Origin: an uncultured Collinsella sp.
GTDB lineage: Bacteria > Actinomycetota > Coriobacteriia > Coriobacteriales > Coriobacteriaceae
Direction: 5' to 3'
NCBI GenBank assembly: GCA_900549085.1
Contig: URMO01000054.1
Span: 1-14,431 of the forward strand
DNA length: 14,431 nt
Shown here piece after piece: positions 1 through 6,964 of this stretch. Made by a program: the position numbers and the translations under genes. Under the pieces are notes generated by a model. That model saw nothing but the letters and a program-made list of their open reading frames with translations. It did no database searches and was not told the DNA's origin. The stretch's first letter is position 1. Each line of letters opens with the position of its first letter.

Positions 1-16
1 TACTCCAGGCACCGTT

Positions 17-33
17 CTCAAACATGTTTTGAG
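17..33. repeat. Small inverted repeat
   Basis: CTCAAA at 17-22 pairs with TTTGAG at 28-33 around a five-base loop. The stem is only 6 bp and AT-rich, and no run of T follows on either strand, so it is not a convincing terminator. Confidence 0.35.
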
Positions 34-51
34 GGCTGATGCAAATTTAGT

Positions 52-70
52 GGCTCGGCCTTGCCGAGCC
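52..70. repeat. GC-rich hairpin, 8-bp stem
   Basis: GGCTCGGC at 52-59 is perfectly complementary to GCCGAGCC at 63-70, with a three-base loop. Neither side carries a clean T-run, although an AT-rich stretch follows on the minus strand (ACTAAATTT). It could be a weak terminator or one unit of a REP-like cluster. Confidence 0.5.
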
Positions 71-78
71 CTTATATG

Positions 79-108
79 GTGAGGCCGGAGCCAAGGCTCC
101 GGCCTCAC
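79..108. repeat. Perfect GC-rich inverted repeat, 14-bp arms
   Basis: GTGAGGCCGGAGCC at 79-92 is followed after two bases by its exact reverse complement at 95-108. This is a very stable hairpin. It lacks a T-run on both strands, which argues against a classical intrinsic terminator and fits better with a REP-type palindrome or an mRNA 3'-end stabiliser. The assignment is inference. Confidence 0.6.
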
Positions 109-111
109 ACA

Positions 112-145
112 ATTCCCTATCAGATTAAGCGAGCGATCAGGGAAT
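112..145. repeat. Imperfect inverted repeat
   Basis: ATTCCCT at 112-118 pairs with AGGGAAT at 139-145. Three further pairs (119-121 with 135-137) extend the stem past a single bulged base at 138. The loop is about 13 bases. No function can be assigned from sequence alone. Confidence 0.45.
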
Positions 146-171
146 CGCACTCCCCCTGCCAAGTTAACGTA

Positions 172-298
172 GGGCCCGCCCTGTTGTTACTTTTCAGAAC
201 ACTCCGCAGGACGCAAGAAACCCCCGCCGCACGAAGTGCGCAGCGGGGGTTTCTTGCAAGTCCGAGGACGTTCTGAAAAGTAACAACAGGGCGGGCCC
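172..298. repeat. Nested 127-bp palindrome (possible MITE/REP element or bidirectional terminator)
   Basis: Perfect 29-bp arms at 172-200 and 270-298, starting GGGCCCGCCC, enclose a second hairpin. The inner arms, 213-227 (GCAAGAAACCCCCGC) and 243-257, are also perfectly complementary, and a third helix, CGCAC/GTGCG at 228-232 and 236-240, caps it. The 12-base stretches between outer and inner arms (201-212 and 258-269) do not pair well and would form an internal loop. The inner stem has the CCCCCGC...GCGGGGGTTT shape of an intrinsic terminator on both strands. It lies 16 bases past the oppF stop, so ending the opp transcript is a likely role. The long outer arms are more than a terminator needs and resemble terminal inverted repeats of a miniature element, but I see no clear target-site duplication. 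Confidence 0.8.
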
Positions 299-314
299 GG
301 ACGAAAACAACCGA

Positions 315-1343
315 CTACAGGTCGATGTGCGATTCCTTGATCGGGAACGGCTCCGCGAAGTGACAGGCGCAGCAGTGACCCGGGGCAACTTCCTTAAACT
401 CAGGCAGCTTCTCGGAGCAGATGCCCTGCGCGATCGGGCAGCGGGTGTGGAAACGGCAGCCGGTCGGCGGATCCAGCGGCGACGGCGGATCGCCAGCGAG
501 GATGATGCGCTTACGGGTCTTCTGGATATCCGGATCGGGAACCGGCACGGCAGACAGCAGCGACTGCGTGTACGGATGGTGGGGCTCGCTGTAGAGCGTC
601 TTCCAGTCCGAAACCTCGACCATCTTACCCAGATACATAACGGCAACGCGATCGGAGATATGCTGCACGACAGACAGGTCGTGGGCAATAAACAGATACG
701 CGGTACCGAACTTGTCCTGCAGTTCCTTGAGTAGGTTCAAAACCTGAGCCTGAATGGATACATCCAGAGCGGAAACCGGCTCGTCGCAGATGATCAGCTT
801 AGGCTTCAGAGCGAACGCGCGGGCAATGCCGACACGCTGACGCTGACCGCCGGAGAACTCATGAGGATAGCGATTGATGTGCTCGGGGTTCAGTCCGACA
901 ACGTCGAGAAGCTCACGGACACGCTCAATACGCTCCTCCTTGGTACCCACGCCGTGAATGGTCATGGGCTCGGAGACAATCTCGCCGATGGTCATACGAG
1001 GATTCAGCGAAGCATAAGGATCCTGGAAGATAAACTGCATCTCGCGACGCATGTCCTTGATCTCATGCTTGCTCATCTCGGCAACATCTTTACCCTGGAA
1101 GAACACCTTACCGGCGGTCGGCTTGGTGAGGCGCATGATGGTGCGGCCCGTGGTGGACTTACCGCAACCAGACTCGCCGACCAGGCCAAAGGTCTCGCCC
1201 GGATAAATCTCGAACGAAATGTCATTCACAGCAGAGACAACACGCTTGGAGAAGCGCTTGGCGAACATGCCGGACTCAGCGGGAAACTCCTTAGAGAGGT
1301 GCTCGACCTTCAGCAGCGGAGTACGCTCGTTGGTATCTGCCAT
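315..1343 (-). CDS. oppF: Oligopeptide ABC transporter ATP-binding protein OppF
   Basis: ATPase subunit of an oligopeptide importer; it pairs with OppD on the cytoplasmic face and hydrolyses ATP to drive peptide uptake. The 342-aa length is usual for OppF/DppF. Visible motifs: Walker A GESGCGKS at 56-63, Q-loop Gln107, ABC signature SGGQRQ at 164-169, Walker B LIICDEP at 183-189 and H-loop His221. The C-terminal oligo/dipeptide domain has a Cys cluster (Cys296, 302, 309 and 324/325/327), the pattern that binds an iron-sulfur cluster in some family members; that is inference here. Its ATG overlaps the oppD stop by one base (TAATG), with GGGAGG upstream, indicating translational coupling. It is the last gene of the opp operon. 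The choice of OppF over DppF rests on gene order; peptide length preference cannot be read from sequence. Confidence 0.93.
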   Translation of the reverse strand: MADTNERTPLLKVEHLSKEFPAESGMFAKRFSKRVVSAVNDISFEIYPGETFGLVGESGCGKSTTGRTIMRLTKPTAGKVFFQGKDVAEMSKHEIKDMRREMQFIFQDPYASLNPRMTIGEIVSEPMTIHGVGTKEERIERVRELLDVVGLNPEHINRYPHEFSGGQRQRVGIARAFALKPKLIICDEPVSALDVSIQAQVLNLLKELQDKFGTAYLFIAHDLSVVQHISDRVAVMYLGKMVEVSDWKTLYSEPHHPYTQSLLSAVPVPDPDIQKTRKRIILAGDPPSPLDPPTGCRFHTRCPIAQGICSEKLPEFKEVAPGHCCACHFAEPFPIKESHIDL

Positions 1344-2434
1344 TACGCCTCGCCTCCCTTCTTGGAATCCTTGCGTGTACGGGACGTCTCAGGAGCGTTC
1401 TTGAGGAACTCGGGGTCACCGGAGTAGTGGCACGCAGAGTAGTGACCAGACTCGGTGACAACGCGCTCGGGGCGCTGTTTGCGGCACTTGTCCGTCGCAT
1501 AGGGGCAACGAGGAGAGAAGACGCAGCCCTCAGGCAGGTTCATGAGCGAAGGCGGGTTGCCGTGAATCGGCGTAAGCGGCTTCTTCTCTTCGATGGCCTG
1601 CTCCGGGATGGAGCGGATAAGGCCCCAGGTGTAGGGGTGGCGGCTCTCGTAGAAGATTTCCTCAGCAGTACCGAACTCGACGGGACGGCCGGCGTACATA
1701 ACCATGATCTTGTCGGCCATATCAGCGACGACACCCAGGTCATGGGTGATCATGATGATGGCGTTGCCGTTCTTCTCCTGCATCTCCTGCATGAGCTCGA
1801 TAATCTGAGCCTGGATGGTAACGTCCAGGGCAGTCGTGGGCTCGTCAGCAATCAGAATATCGGGATCGCAGGCAAGGGCCATGGCAATCATGACGCGCTG
1901 ACGCATACCGCCAGAGAACTGATGCGGATACTCATTGACGCGCTTCTCGGGCTCGGGAATACCAACGAGGTCCAAAAGCTCGGTGGCGCGCTTAAGCGCC
2001 TCCTGTTTGGAGTAACCACGGTGCAGACGAAGACCCTCGCCCACCTGCTTGCCGATCTTATAGACCGGGTTCAAGGAGGTCATAGGATCCTGGAAGATCA
2101 TCGCGATATCGTTGCCGCGAATATGCTGCATCTCTTCCTCGGTCATCTCGAGGATGGAGCGACCGCGATAGCGAACGTCACCGCCCTCGATCTTTCCCGG
2201 AGGCATCGAGATAAGACCCATGATGGTCATGGCGGTCACGGACTTACCGGAGCCGGACTCACCGACGACACCCAGGGTCTCGCCACGATCGAGCGTGTAG
2301 GACACACCGTCGACAGCGCGAACGACGCCATCCTCGGTATGGAAATACATCTTAAGGTCATCGACCTCGAGTAGATGCTGGCCCTCGGGAACCGGCTGGT
2401 CCTTCAGGTCCACATAGTTCTTGTTCTTCTTCAT
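1343..2434 (-). CDS. oppD: Oligopeptide ABC transporter ATP-binding protein OppD
   Basis: Second ATPase of the peptide importer, forming a heterodimer with OppF. Length 363 aa. Motifs: Walker A GESGSGKS at 58-65, Q-loop Gln115, signature SGGMRQ at 174-179, Walker B ILIADEP at 193-199 and H-loop His231. The C-terminal domain carries Cys304, Cys310, Cys317 and Cys335, the spacing linked to a 4Fe-4S site in studied DppD proteins, so an iron-sulfur centre is plausible. A charged tail (about 350-361) follows the conserved domain. The start lies two bases past the oppC stop, and AAGGA inside the end of oppC serves as the likely ribosome-binding site. Its stop overlaps the oppF start. Family assignment is firm; the D-versus-F split follows the SGGMRQ/SGGQRQ signatures and gene order. 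Confidence 0.93.
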   Translation of the reverse strand: MKKNKNYVDLKDQPVPEGQHLLEVDDLKMYFHTEDGVVRAVDGVSYTLDRGETLGVVGESGSGKSVTAMTIMGLISMPPGKIEGGDVRYRGRSILEMTEEEMQHIRGNDIAMIFQDPMTSLNPVYKIGKQVGEGLRLHRGYSKQEALKRATELLDLVGIPEPEKRVNEYPHQFSGGMRQRVMIAMALACDPDILIADEPTTALDVTIQAQIIELMQEMQEKNGNAIIMITHDLGVVADMADKIMVMYAGRPVEFGTAEEIFYESRHPYTWGLIRSIPEQAIEEKKPLTPIHGNPPSLMNLPEGCVFSPRCPYATDKCRKQRPERVVTESGHYSACHYSGDPEFLKNAPETSRTRKDSKKGGEA

Positions 2435-2436
2435 CC

Positions 2437-3372
2437 TTATGCGTCCTTCATCTTGACGTCGAGGGCGTCGCGCAGACCGTCACCCAGCAGAGTGAAGGCA
2501 AGCACCGTCGAGAGAATTGCCAGACCGGGCATGATCATCATCCAGGGAGCGGTCAGAAGATACTGCTGACCGTCCTGAATCATGGAGCCCCACGAAGGCG
2601 TAGGCGGAATAACGCCCATGCCGAGGAAGGACAGAGCGGACTCGGTCAGAATGGCGCCACCAATGTTCATGGTCGCGTAGACCACGATGGAGGCGACGGA
2701 GTTTGGGAAGATGTGACGCACGACGATGCGGGCATCGGATGCACCCATCGCACGCGCAGCGTCAACATAGTCGTTTTCCTTGACCGTCAGGATTGCAGAT
2801 CGGAAGACGCGCGCAATCGAAGGCCAGCCGAGAATACCGATGGCGATGAAAACGTTCTGAAGACCACGGCCGATAACGGCGATCATGGCGACGACGAACA
2901 GCACGTACGGGAATGCCAGGAAGATATCCGCACAGCGCATGATAATCGTATCCCAGATGCCGCCGTAGAAACCGGCCAGGGCACCCATGACCAGACCGAT
3001 CAACGTGGAGATGGCGGTGGCCATAATGCCGACGGACAGCGAAACGCGTGCACCGTAGATAACACGGACGAGAATGTCGCGACCGAGGGCATCGGTGCCA
3101 AACGGGTGCTCGGCACACGGAGCCAGTAGCGATGTCTCGGCCATGGTGGTCGAATCGGAAGCCGTCGGCGAACCGAGCCAGGGCTTAGCCCACAGATCTG
3201 CGGTCAGAGCAACCACAACGACGATGATGATCCAGCAGACACCGATAACGGCGAGCTTGTTCTTACGAAGACGCTTAAAAGCGTCGCCCCACAGCGTGCG
3301 GGACTTGGCGGGAGCAGATGCAACCTTGGTGGCGGTAGCCTGCTCCTGAGACTGAGAATCAGTTTCCTGCAT
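2437..3372 (-). CDS. oppC: Oligopeptide ABC transporter permease OppC
   Basis: Integral membrane subunit that forms the translocation path with OppB. The 311 residues start with a polar, probably cytoplasmic Ala/Ser/Thr/Gln-rich segment (about 1-25), then a first membrane helix around 40-58, an external loop containing FGTDALGRD at 91-99, and a hydrophobic core of about five helices from 110 to 300. The EAA loop that contacts the ATPases is at about 202-224 (YVDAARAMGASDARIVVRH), and the typical ESALSFLGMGV segment follows at 244-254. It starts 14 bases after the oppB stop with a strong GGGAGG site and ends two bases before oppD, so it belongs to the same transcript. OppC/DppC permeases are alike, so substrate class rests on the neighbours. 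Confidence 0.92.
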   Translation of the reverse strand: MQETDSQSQEQATATKVASAPAKSRTLWGDAFKRLRKNKLAVIGVCWIIIVVVVALTADLWAKPWLGSPTASDSTTMAETSLLAPCAEHPFGTDALGRDILVRVIYGARVSLSVGIMATAISTLIGLVMGALAGFYGGIWDTIIMRCADIFLAFPYVLFVVAMIAVIGRGLQNVFIAIGILGWPSIARVFRSAILTVKENDYVDAARAMGASDARIVVRHIFPNSVASIVVYATMNIGGAILTESALSFLGMGVIPPTPSWGSMIQDGQQYLLTAPWMMIMPGLAILSTVLAFTLLGDGLRDALDVKMKDA

Positions 3373-3386
3373 GAGACGTACCTCCC

Positions 3387-4424
3387 TTAGGCCTTATCCG
3401 ACGGACCGCCAAGGCGGATGCGCGGGTCGAGGAATGCGTAGCTGATGTCGACGAGCAGGTTGATCACCATGACGACGACGACGATGAGCGTAACGCCGCC
3501 CATAACGATGGGCCAGTCACGCATGCTAATGGCGCGATAAACCTCATAGCCGATACCGGGCCAGTTGAAGACCGTCTCGGTCAGGATGGCGCCCGAAAGC
3601 ATGCCGCCAAAGTCGACACCAATATAGGTAACGACGGGGATGAGTGCATTCTTAAGCGCATGCTTGACGATGATCGCACGATTGGAGAGACCCTTGGCCT
3701 TTGCCGTGCGGATGTAATCCTGGTTCATGACGTCAAGCAGCTGCGAGCGCATAATGCGGGCAGCATAAGCGGTCGAAACCGAAGCCAACGTAATGGTCGG
3801 AAGCACATAGTGCATCCAATCCTGATACTGAGAGCTGGCACCGCCGGCACCCGAGATCGGCATGGAGATTGCACCGCCCGTGGCGTCCTTGAGGATGACG
3901 CCAAAGAACAGCTGCAGCAACATACCGAGCCAGAAGGCCGGGACCGCAACGAGGATCGACGTGGTGAGCGTTACCAAAATATCCCAGAAGGAATAACGCT
4001 TTACCGCCGAAATGATACCCGCACCGATACCCATAATTGCCTCGAGCACGATGGCGCACGCGGCAAGTTTGACCGTATACGGATACTTCTGGGCAAAGAT
4101 ATCCGTAACCGGCAGCTTGCGCTGATACGAATTGCCCAGATCGCCATGAAGCAGGCCGTTCATGTAATACAAGTAACGGTCCACGAGCGACGTTTGAACG
4201 GGGTCGCCGTTCTCGTCAAGGATCGCGTTGCCGTCCTCGTCCGTCTGGACCAGGTGATAGCGGACGCGAAGCTGAAGCTCCACCTCGGGGGACAGAGCCT
4301 TGTCTCCACCGATCAGCTTGATCGGATCTCCCGGCACGATATTCTGGAGGGCGAACAGAATCAGCGTAACGCCCAAAAACACCGGGATGAACTGAAGCAC
4401 ACGTTTAACGATGTACTTACCCAT
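3387..4424 (-). CDS. oppB: Oligopeptide ABC transporter permease OppB
   Basis: Partner permease of OppC. It has 345 aa, somewhat longer than many OppB proteins because of an acidic insert after the first membrane helix. The N-terminus MGKYIVKRVLQFIPVFLGVT is typical, with helix 1 at about 9-29. The conserved HGDLGNSY segment is at 93-100, and the EAA loop is at about 237-263 (YIRTAKAKGLSNRAIIVKHA). Residues 61-78 form an Asp/Gly/Asn-rich insert in the loop expected outside the membrane. The start is supported by AGGGGAG upstream. The gene is separated from oppA by 156 bases containing a strong stem-loop, so it is probably expressed below oppA. The assignment is secure as a peptide/nickel-type permease and good as OppB. 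Confidence 0.92.
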   Translation of the reverse strand: MGKYIVKRVLQFIPVFLGVTLILFALQNIVPGDPIKLIGGDKALSPEVELQLRVRYHLVQTDEDGNAILDENGDPVQTSLVDRYLYYMNGLLHGDLGNSYQRKLPVTDIFAQKYPYTVKLAACAIVLEAIMGIGAGIISAVKRYSFWDILVTLTTSILVAVPAFWLGMLLQLFFGVILKDATGGAISMPISGAGGASSQYQDWMHYVLPTITLASVSTAYAARIMRSQLLDVMNQDYIRTAKAKGLSNRAIIVKHALKNALIPVVTYIGVDFGGMLSGAILTETVFNWPGIGYEVYRAISMRDWPIVMGGVTLIVVVVMVINLLVDISYAFLDPRIRLGGPSDKA

Positions 4425-4454
4425 ACCACTCCCCTATCTAGGGATTAACCTAAA

Positions 4455-4484
4455 TGGGATGCCGATCGCCAGACCGGCATCCCA
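4455..4484 (-). terminator. oppA-oppB intercistronic stem-loop (possible attenuator)
   Basis: TGGGATGCCG at 4455-4464 is perfectly complementary to CGGCATCCCA at 4475-4484, with a ten-base loop. On the transcribed strand it is followed by ATTTAGG, which is too short a U-tract for an efficient terminator. The likely role is partial termination or protection of the oppA 3' end, giving more binding protein than permease. A weaker stem, 4537-4543 with 4557-4564, lies nearer to oppA. The function is inferred. Confidence 0.55.
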
Positions 4485-4580
4485 AAATTACCATCAGCCA
4501 GTTTACCCCAGGTTAGGGAGAACTGTATGTTTCCCATGAGGTCTACGTAAATACTTGACCCTCACGGAAGCTGCAAACTC

Positions 4581-6257
4581 TTAGGCGAGCTCAGCGGTAC
4601 CCAGATCGGCGTGCTTCTGCGGATCGACATAGAGGTGCTTGATGCGATCGGAGCCGGCGACAGTGTGCGTGTAGAACATAATCGGGATGACCGGGCAGTC
4701 GGCAGCGACCATTGCGTCGGCTTCCTGCATCTTGGCGACGCGCTCCTCATCGTCAACAATAGTACGAGCCTCGTCGACCTTGGCGTCGAACTCGGGGTTG
4801 CTGTAACCAGAGCGGTTGTCGCCACCGAGGGAGTCGGAGTGGAACAGCGGATACAGGAAGTTGTCCATGATCGGGTAGTCGGCAATCCAACCCAGACGAC
4901 CGAACTGATAGTTAAAGTTCTGATACTGCTCGAGCAGGGCAGACCACTCGGGGGTATCGGAGACAGCGGTAACACCAACCTTGGCGAGGTCGCCGATGAT
5001 GGACTCCATGATCTCCTTGTGACCGCCGTCCTGGTTGTAGGAAAGGGTCACGCTAATGCCACGATCGCCGTTAGCGCCAGCGGGAGCAACCTTGTCGAGG
5101 TACTCGTTAGCCTTGTCGACATCGTAGGCGCAGAACTCCCATGCGCCCTCCTTGTAGCCATCGATGCCCGGAGGAACAATGCCGTCGGCAGGGGTACGGG
5201 TACCCTTGAAGATGGTCTTGCAGATGGCCTCACGGTTGATGGCCAGGGAGATACCCCTACGCAGGTCGGCGTTGTTGAACGGCTCGGCCGTGGTGTTGCA
5301 GGTCAGATAGTACGTGGAAGGCTCGGCGCCGAGCAGCATGCGCTCGCCGTCTCCCATGGTGTAGCCGTCCTTGGACACGCCGCGATCCTTCTTGGCGGCA
5401 TCAATCTGAGCGACGGGAACGTCGCAGACATCGAGGTTACCCGCCTGGAACTCCTTGTAGGCGGTCTCCATGTCCTTGATGACCTGGAAGTGGATGCCAT
5501 CGATCTTGGCCTTGTCGCCATAGTAATCGTCGAACTTCTTGACGTTGATCTCCTGGCCATCCTCCCACTTGCCGTCCATCATGAACGGGCCGTTACCGAC
5601 CGGGGCAAGGTAGAAGCTCTTGACATCGGACTCGGCGCACTCGGGAACCGGGGCCAGAGCCGGGTGAGAGGCGACGAAGGGGAAGTCGGCGTAAGCGGAA
5701 GCCAGCTTGACGACGAGGGTCTCATCGTCGGGGCAGGTAACACCGCTGAGCTCGGTAGCGTTACCGGCAAGCAGATCGTCATAGCCCTCGACCATGGAGA
5801 GGTGATAGGAGACCTCGGAAGGGCCGTACTCGGTAGCGACAGCCGACTTGGTGTTGACCAGACGCTCCCAACCGAGCTTGAAGGACTTGGAGGTAACGTC
5901 GTCACCGTTGTGGAACTTGGCCTTCTTGATCTTGAAGGTAAACTCGGTGGCGTCGTCGTTGGACTCAAAGGACTCGCAAGCCAGCGGAACGATCTCGCCC
6001 TTCTCGGCGTCGTAAGAGGTCAGAGCGTCAAAGAGCTGGTACTCGACCTGAGTGCCCTGATCCTCCTGGACGTTGTAGGGGTCGATGCAGACCGGGTTGT
6101 TGATGTAGAAGTTCAGCTTCGAACCGGACTCAGAACCGGAAGCGTCGCCGCCCTTCTTGCCACATGCGGCAAGAAAAGCCATGGAGCTCGCAGCAAGGGT
6201 ACCGCCGACAAAGGCGCGACGACCCATAACGGGCTGGTGGAACATAGAATCAGCCAT
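4581..6257 (-). CDS. oppA: Oligopeptide-binding lipoprotein OppA (Tat-type lipoprotein signal)
   Basis: Extracellular solute-binding protein of family 5 that captures peptides and delivers them to OppBC. I choose the ATG at 6257 (558 aa) because AAGGAGG lies just upstream; the ATG 48 bases further out has no such site. The N-terminus has Arg-Arg at 13-14 (MGRRAFVGG), a hydrophobic stretch and a lipobox LAAC ending at Cys32, so it should be lipid-anchored, perhaps exported folded by Tat. A Ser/Gly-rich linker follows. The family signature FTFKIKKAKFHNGDDV lies at about 107-122. The C-terminal lobe is complete, ending AELA. It is the first gene of oppABCDF, has its own promoter-like sequence and is followed by a stem-loop. 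Bound peptide type cannot be read from sequence. Confidence 0.92.
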   Translation of the reverse strand: MADSMFHQPVMGRRAFVGGTLAASSMAFLAACGKKGGDASGSESGSKLNFYINNPVCIDPYNVQEDQGTQVEYQLFDALTSYDAEKGEIVPLACESFESNDDATEFTFKIKKAKFHNGDDVTSKSFKLGWERLVNTKSAVATEYGPSEVSYHLSMVEGYDDLLAGNATELSGVTCPDDETLVVKLASAYADFPFVASHPALAPVPECAESDVKSFYLAPVGNGPFMMDGKWEDGQEINVKKFDDYYGDKAKIDGIHFQVIKDMETAYKEFQAGNLDVCDVPVAQIDAAKKDRGVSKDGYTMGDGERMLLGAEPSTYYLTCNTTAEPFNNADLRRGISLAINREAICKTIFKGTRTPADGIVPPGIDGYKEGAWEFCAYDVDKANEYLDKVAPAGANGDRGISVTLSYNQDGGHKEIMESIIGDLAKVGVTAVSDTPEWSALLEQYQNFNYQFGRLGWIADYPIMDNFLYPLFHSDSLGGDNRSGYSNPEFDAKVDEARTIVDDEERVAKMQEADAMVAADCPVIPIMFYTHTVAGSDRIKHLYVDPQKHADLGTAELA

Positions 6258-6398
6258 GCCATCCTCCTTATGAGATAGGACAAAGAAATGTTCAGTCGGA
6301 CACATGTCGAGACAATCCGATCCGAACCATCAAAACGCCGCCCGTTGCTATGGCTGGATATGCACAACGAACCAACGTTTCGCAATACAGTAGCGCAT

Positions 6399-6430
6399 TT
6401 TATACACGATTTGGGGGTAATTCCCGTCAA
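6399..6430 (-). promoter_or_regulatory. Candidate oppA promoter
   Basis: On the minus strand, TTGACG (6425-6430) is followed by TATAAA (6399-6404). The hexamers match the -35 and -10 consensus well, but the spacer is 20 bases, longer than the optimal 17. It would give a leader of about 135 bases. It lies between the secG terminator and oppA, as expected for a separate opp operon. Confidence 0.45.
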
Positions 6431-6498
6431 CGGTCGAGAATTTCTTTAGTTGGGCGAAGTATGTGGGGATATTTTGGCTCTGTTACAAATATGTAAAC

Positions 6499-6529
6499 AA
6501 AAAGGGTCCCGCACTTGCGGAACCCTTTT
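6499..6529 (-). terminator. Intrinsic terminator after secG
   Basis: On the minus strand AAAAGGGTTCCGCA (6516-6529) pairs with TGCGGGACCCTTTT (6500-6513) apart from one G-U wobble, and a run of T followed by GTTT continues downstream. It begins 23 bases past the secG stop. The arrangement is classical, so secG and opp are separate transcription units unless read-through occurs. Confidence 0.85.
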
Positions 6530-6551
6530 CAAGTATTTATACGGCTCGTGC

Positions 6552-6806
6552 TTAGTAGCCGACGATACCCTGCGGGAAGAAGAACATGCACAGGACGACA
6601 CACACGGCAAAAACGACGGCCATAATTACCGTCAGGCGATCGAGGTTCTGCTCCATGACGCCCGTGGCAGAGCTGGAGTTATACAGCGAGCTGGCGATCA
6701 TATCCGAAACGCCGGTGCCCTTACCGGAATGCATCAGGACGAGAATCGTCAGCGCCACGGCAGAGACAGCCCAAACGACAAACAGAAGAATCTGGAACGG
6801 ACCCAT
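6552..6806 (-). CDS. secG: Preprotein translocase subunit SecG
   Basis: Small accessory subunit of the SecYEG channel, helping SecA-driven protein export at the cytoplasmic membrane. The 84-aa length is normal for the family. Two membrane helices are visible, at about 5-25 and 58-77, joined by the conserved loop LVLMHSGKGTGVSDM (22-36), whose SGKG element is the family hallmark. The start is supported by AAGGAGC seven bases upstream. It lies downstream of the glycolytic genes, a neighbourhood seen in many Gram-positive bacteria (gap-pgk-tpi-secG), but here a terminator after gpmI separates it. It is followed by its own strong terminator, so it may be monocistronic. Identification is secure despite the small size. 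Confidence 0.93.
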   Translation of the reverse strand: MGPFQILLFVVWAVSAVALTILVLMHSGKGTGVSDMIASSLYNSSSATGVMEQNLDRLTVIMAVVFAVCVVLCMFFFPQGIVGY

Positions 6807-6842
6807 AGATAAGCTCCTTAATAGAACAATTCAAACTCCAGT

Positions 6843-6851
6843 ACTGTACCA
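6843..6851 (-). promoter_or_regulatory. Possible extended -10 of the secG promoter
   Basis: The minus strand reads TGGTACAGT at 6851-6843, matching an extended -10 (TGn plus a TATAAT-like hexamer), about 37 bases upstream of the secG ATG. There is no clear -35. It is proposed because the gpmI terminator lies just upstream and secG needs a promoter. Confidence 0.3.
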
Positions 6852-6903
6852 CAACCCCCAGCACTCCCCCATCAGCCATTTGGTGACGAGGTAGAAATAG
6901 CGC

Positions 6904-6935
6904 AAAAAAGAGGGTTGTCCGGTTGGGGACAACCC
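6904..6935 (-). terminator. Intrinsic terminator after gpmI
   Basis: On the minus strand GGGTTGTCC (6927-6935) pairs perfectly with GGACAACCC (6912-6920) around a six-base loop, followed by TCTTTTTT. It begins about 30 bases past the gpmI stop. A 9-bp stem with a six-T run is a strong intrinsic terminator, ending the glycolytic transcript before secG. Confidence 0.88.
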
Positions 6936-6964
6936 CCTTACTAGAAAACGGTATTTGTTTTCTA

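Larger units (their letters stand above)
1..314. other. Non-coding region rich in stem-loops
   Basis: No credible gene lies in these 314 bases; the short open frames here come from reading across inverted repeats. The region carries at least five separate inverted repeats (17-33, 52-70, 79-108, 112-145 and 172-298), together covering well over half of it. It lies immediately downstream of the oppF stop codon. What lies beyond position 1 is unknown, so it cannot be said whether this is a convergent or a co-directional intergenic region. Some of the repeats probably end or stabilise the opp transcript; that role is inference. Confidence 0.75.

Noticed and set aside
61..276. Open frames on both strands inside the palindrome whose peptides share sequence
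   Set aside because: The likeness follows from the inverted repeat being read on each strand. Neither has a credible start signal or codon use like the neighbouring genes.
315..2434. Cys clusters of OppD and OppF as a novel metal-binding domain
   Set aside because: The C-terminal oligo/dipeptide transporter domain normally has these cysteines, so this is a family feature.
4611..6278. A 555-codon open frame on the plus strand opposite oppA
   Set aside because: It is codon-aligned with oppA, so it stays open because oppA avoids TTA, CTA and TCA codons. It has no ribosome-binding site and its product has no recognisable domain.
6258..6305. An earlier in-frame start for oppA at 6305
   Set aside because: No ribosome-binding site precedes it, and the added residues would put a polar segment ahead of the signal peptide; AAGGAGG clearly marks 6257.
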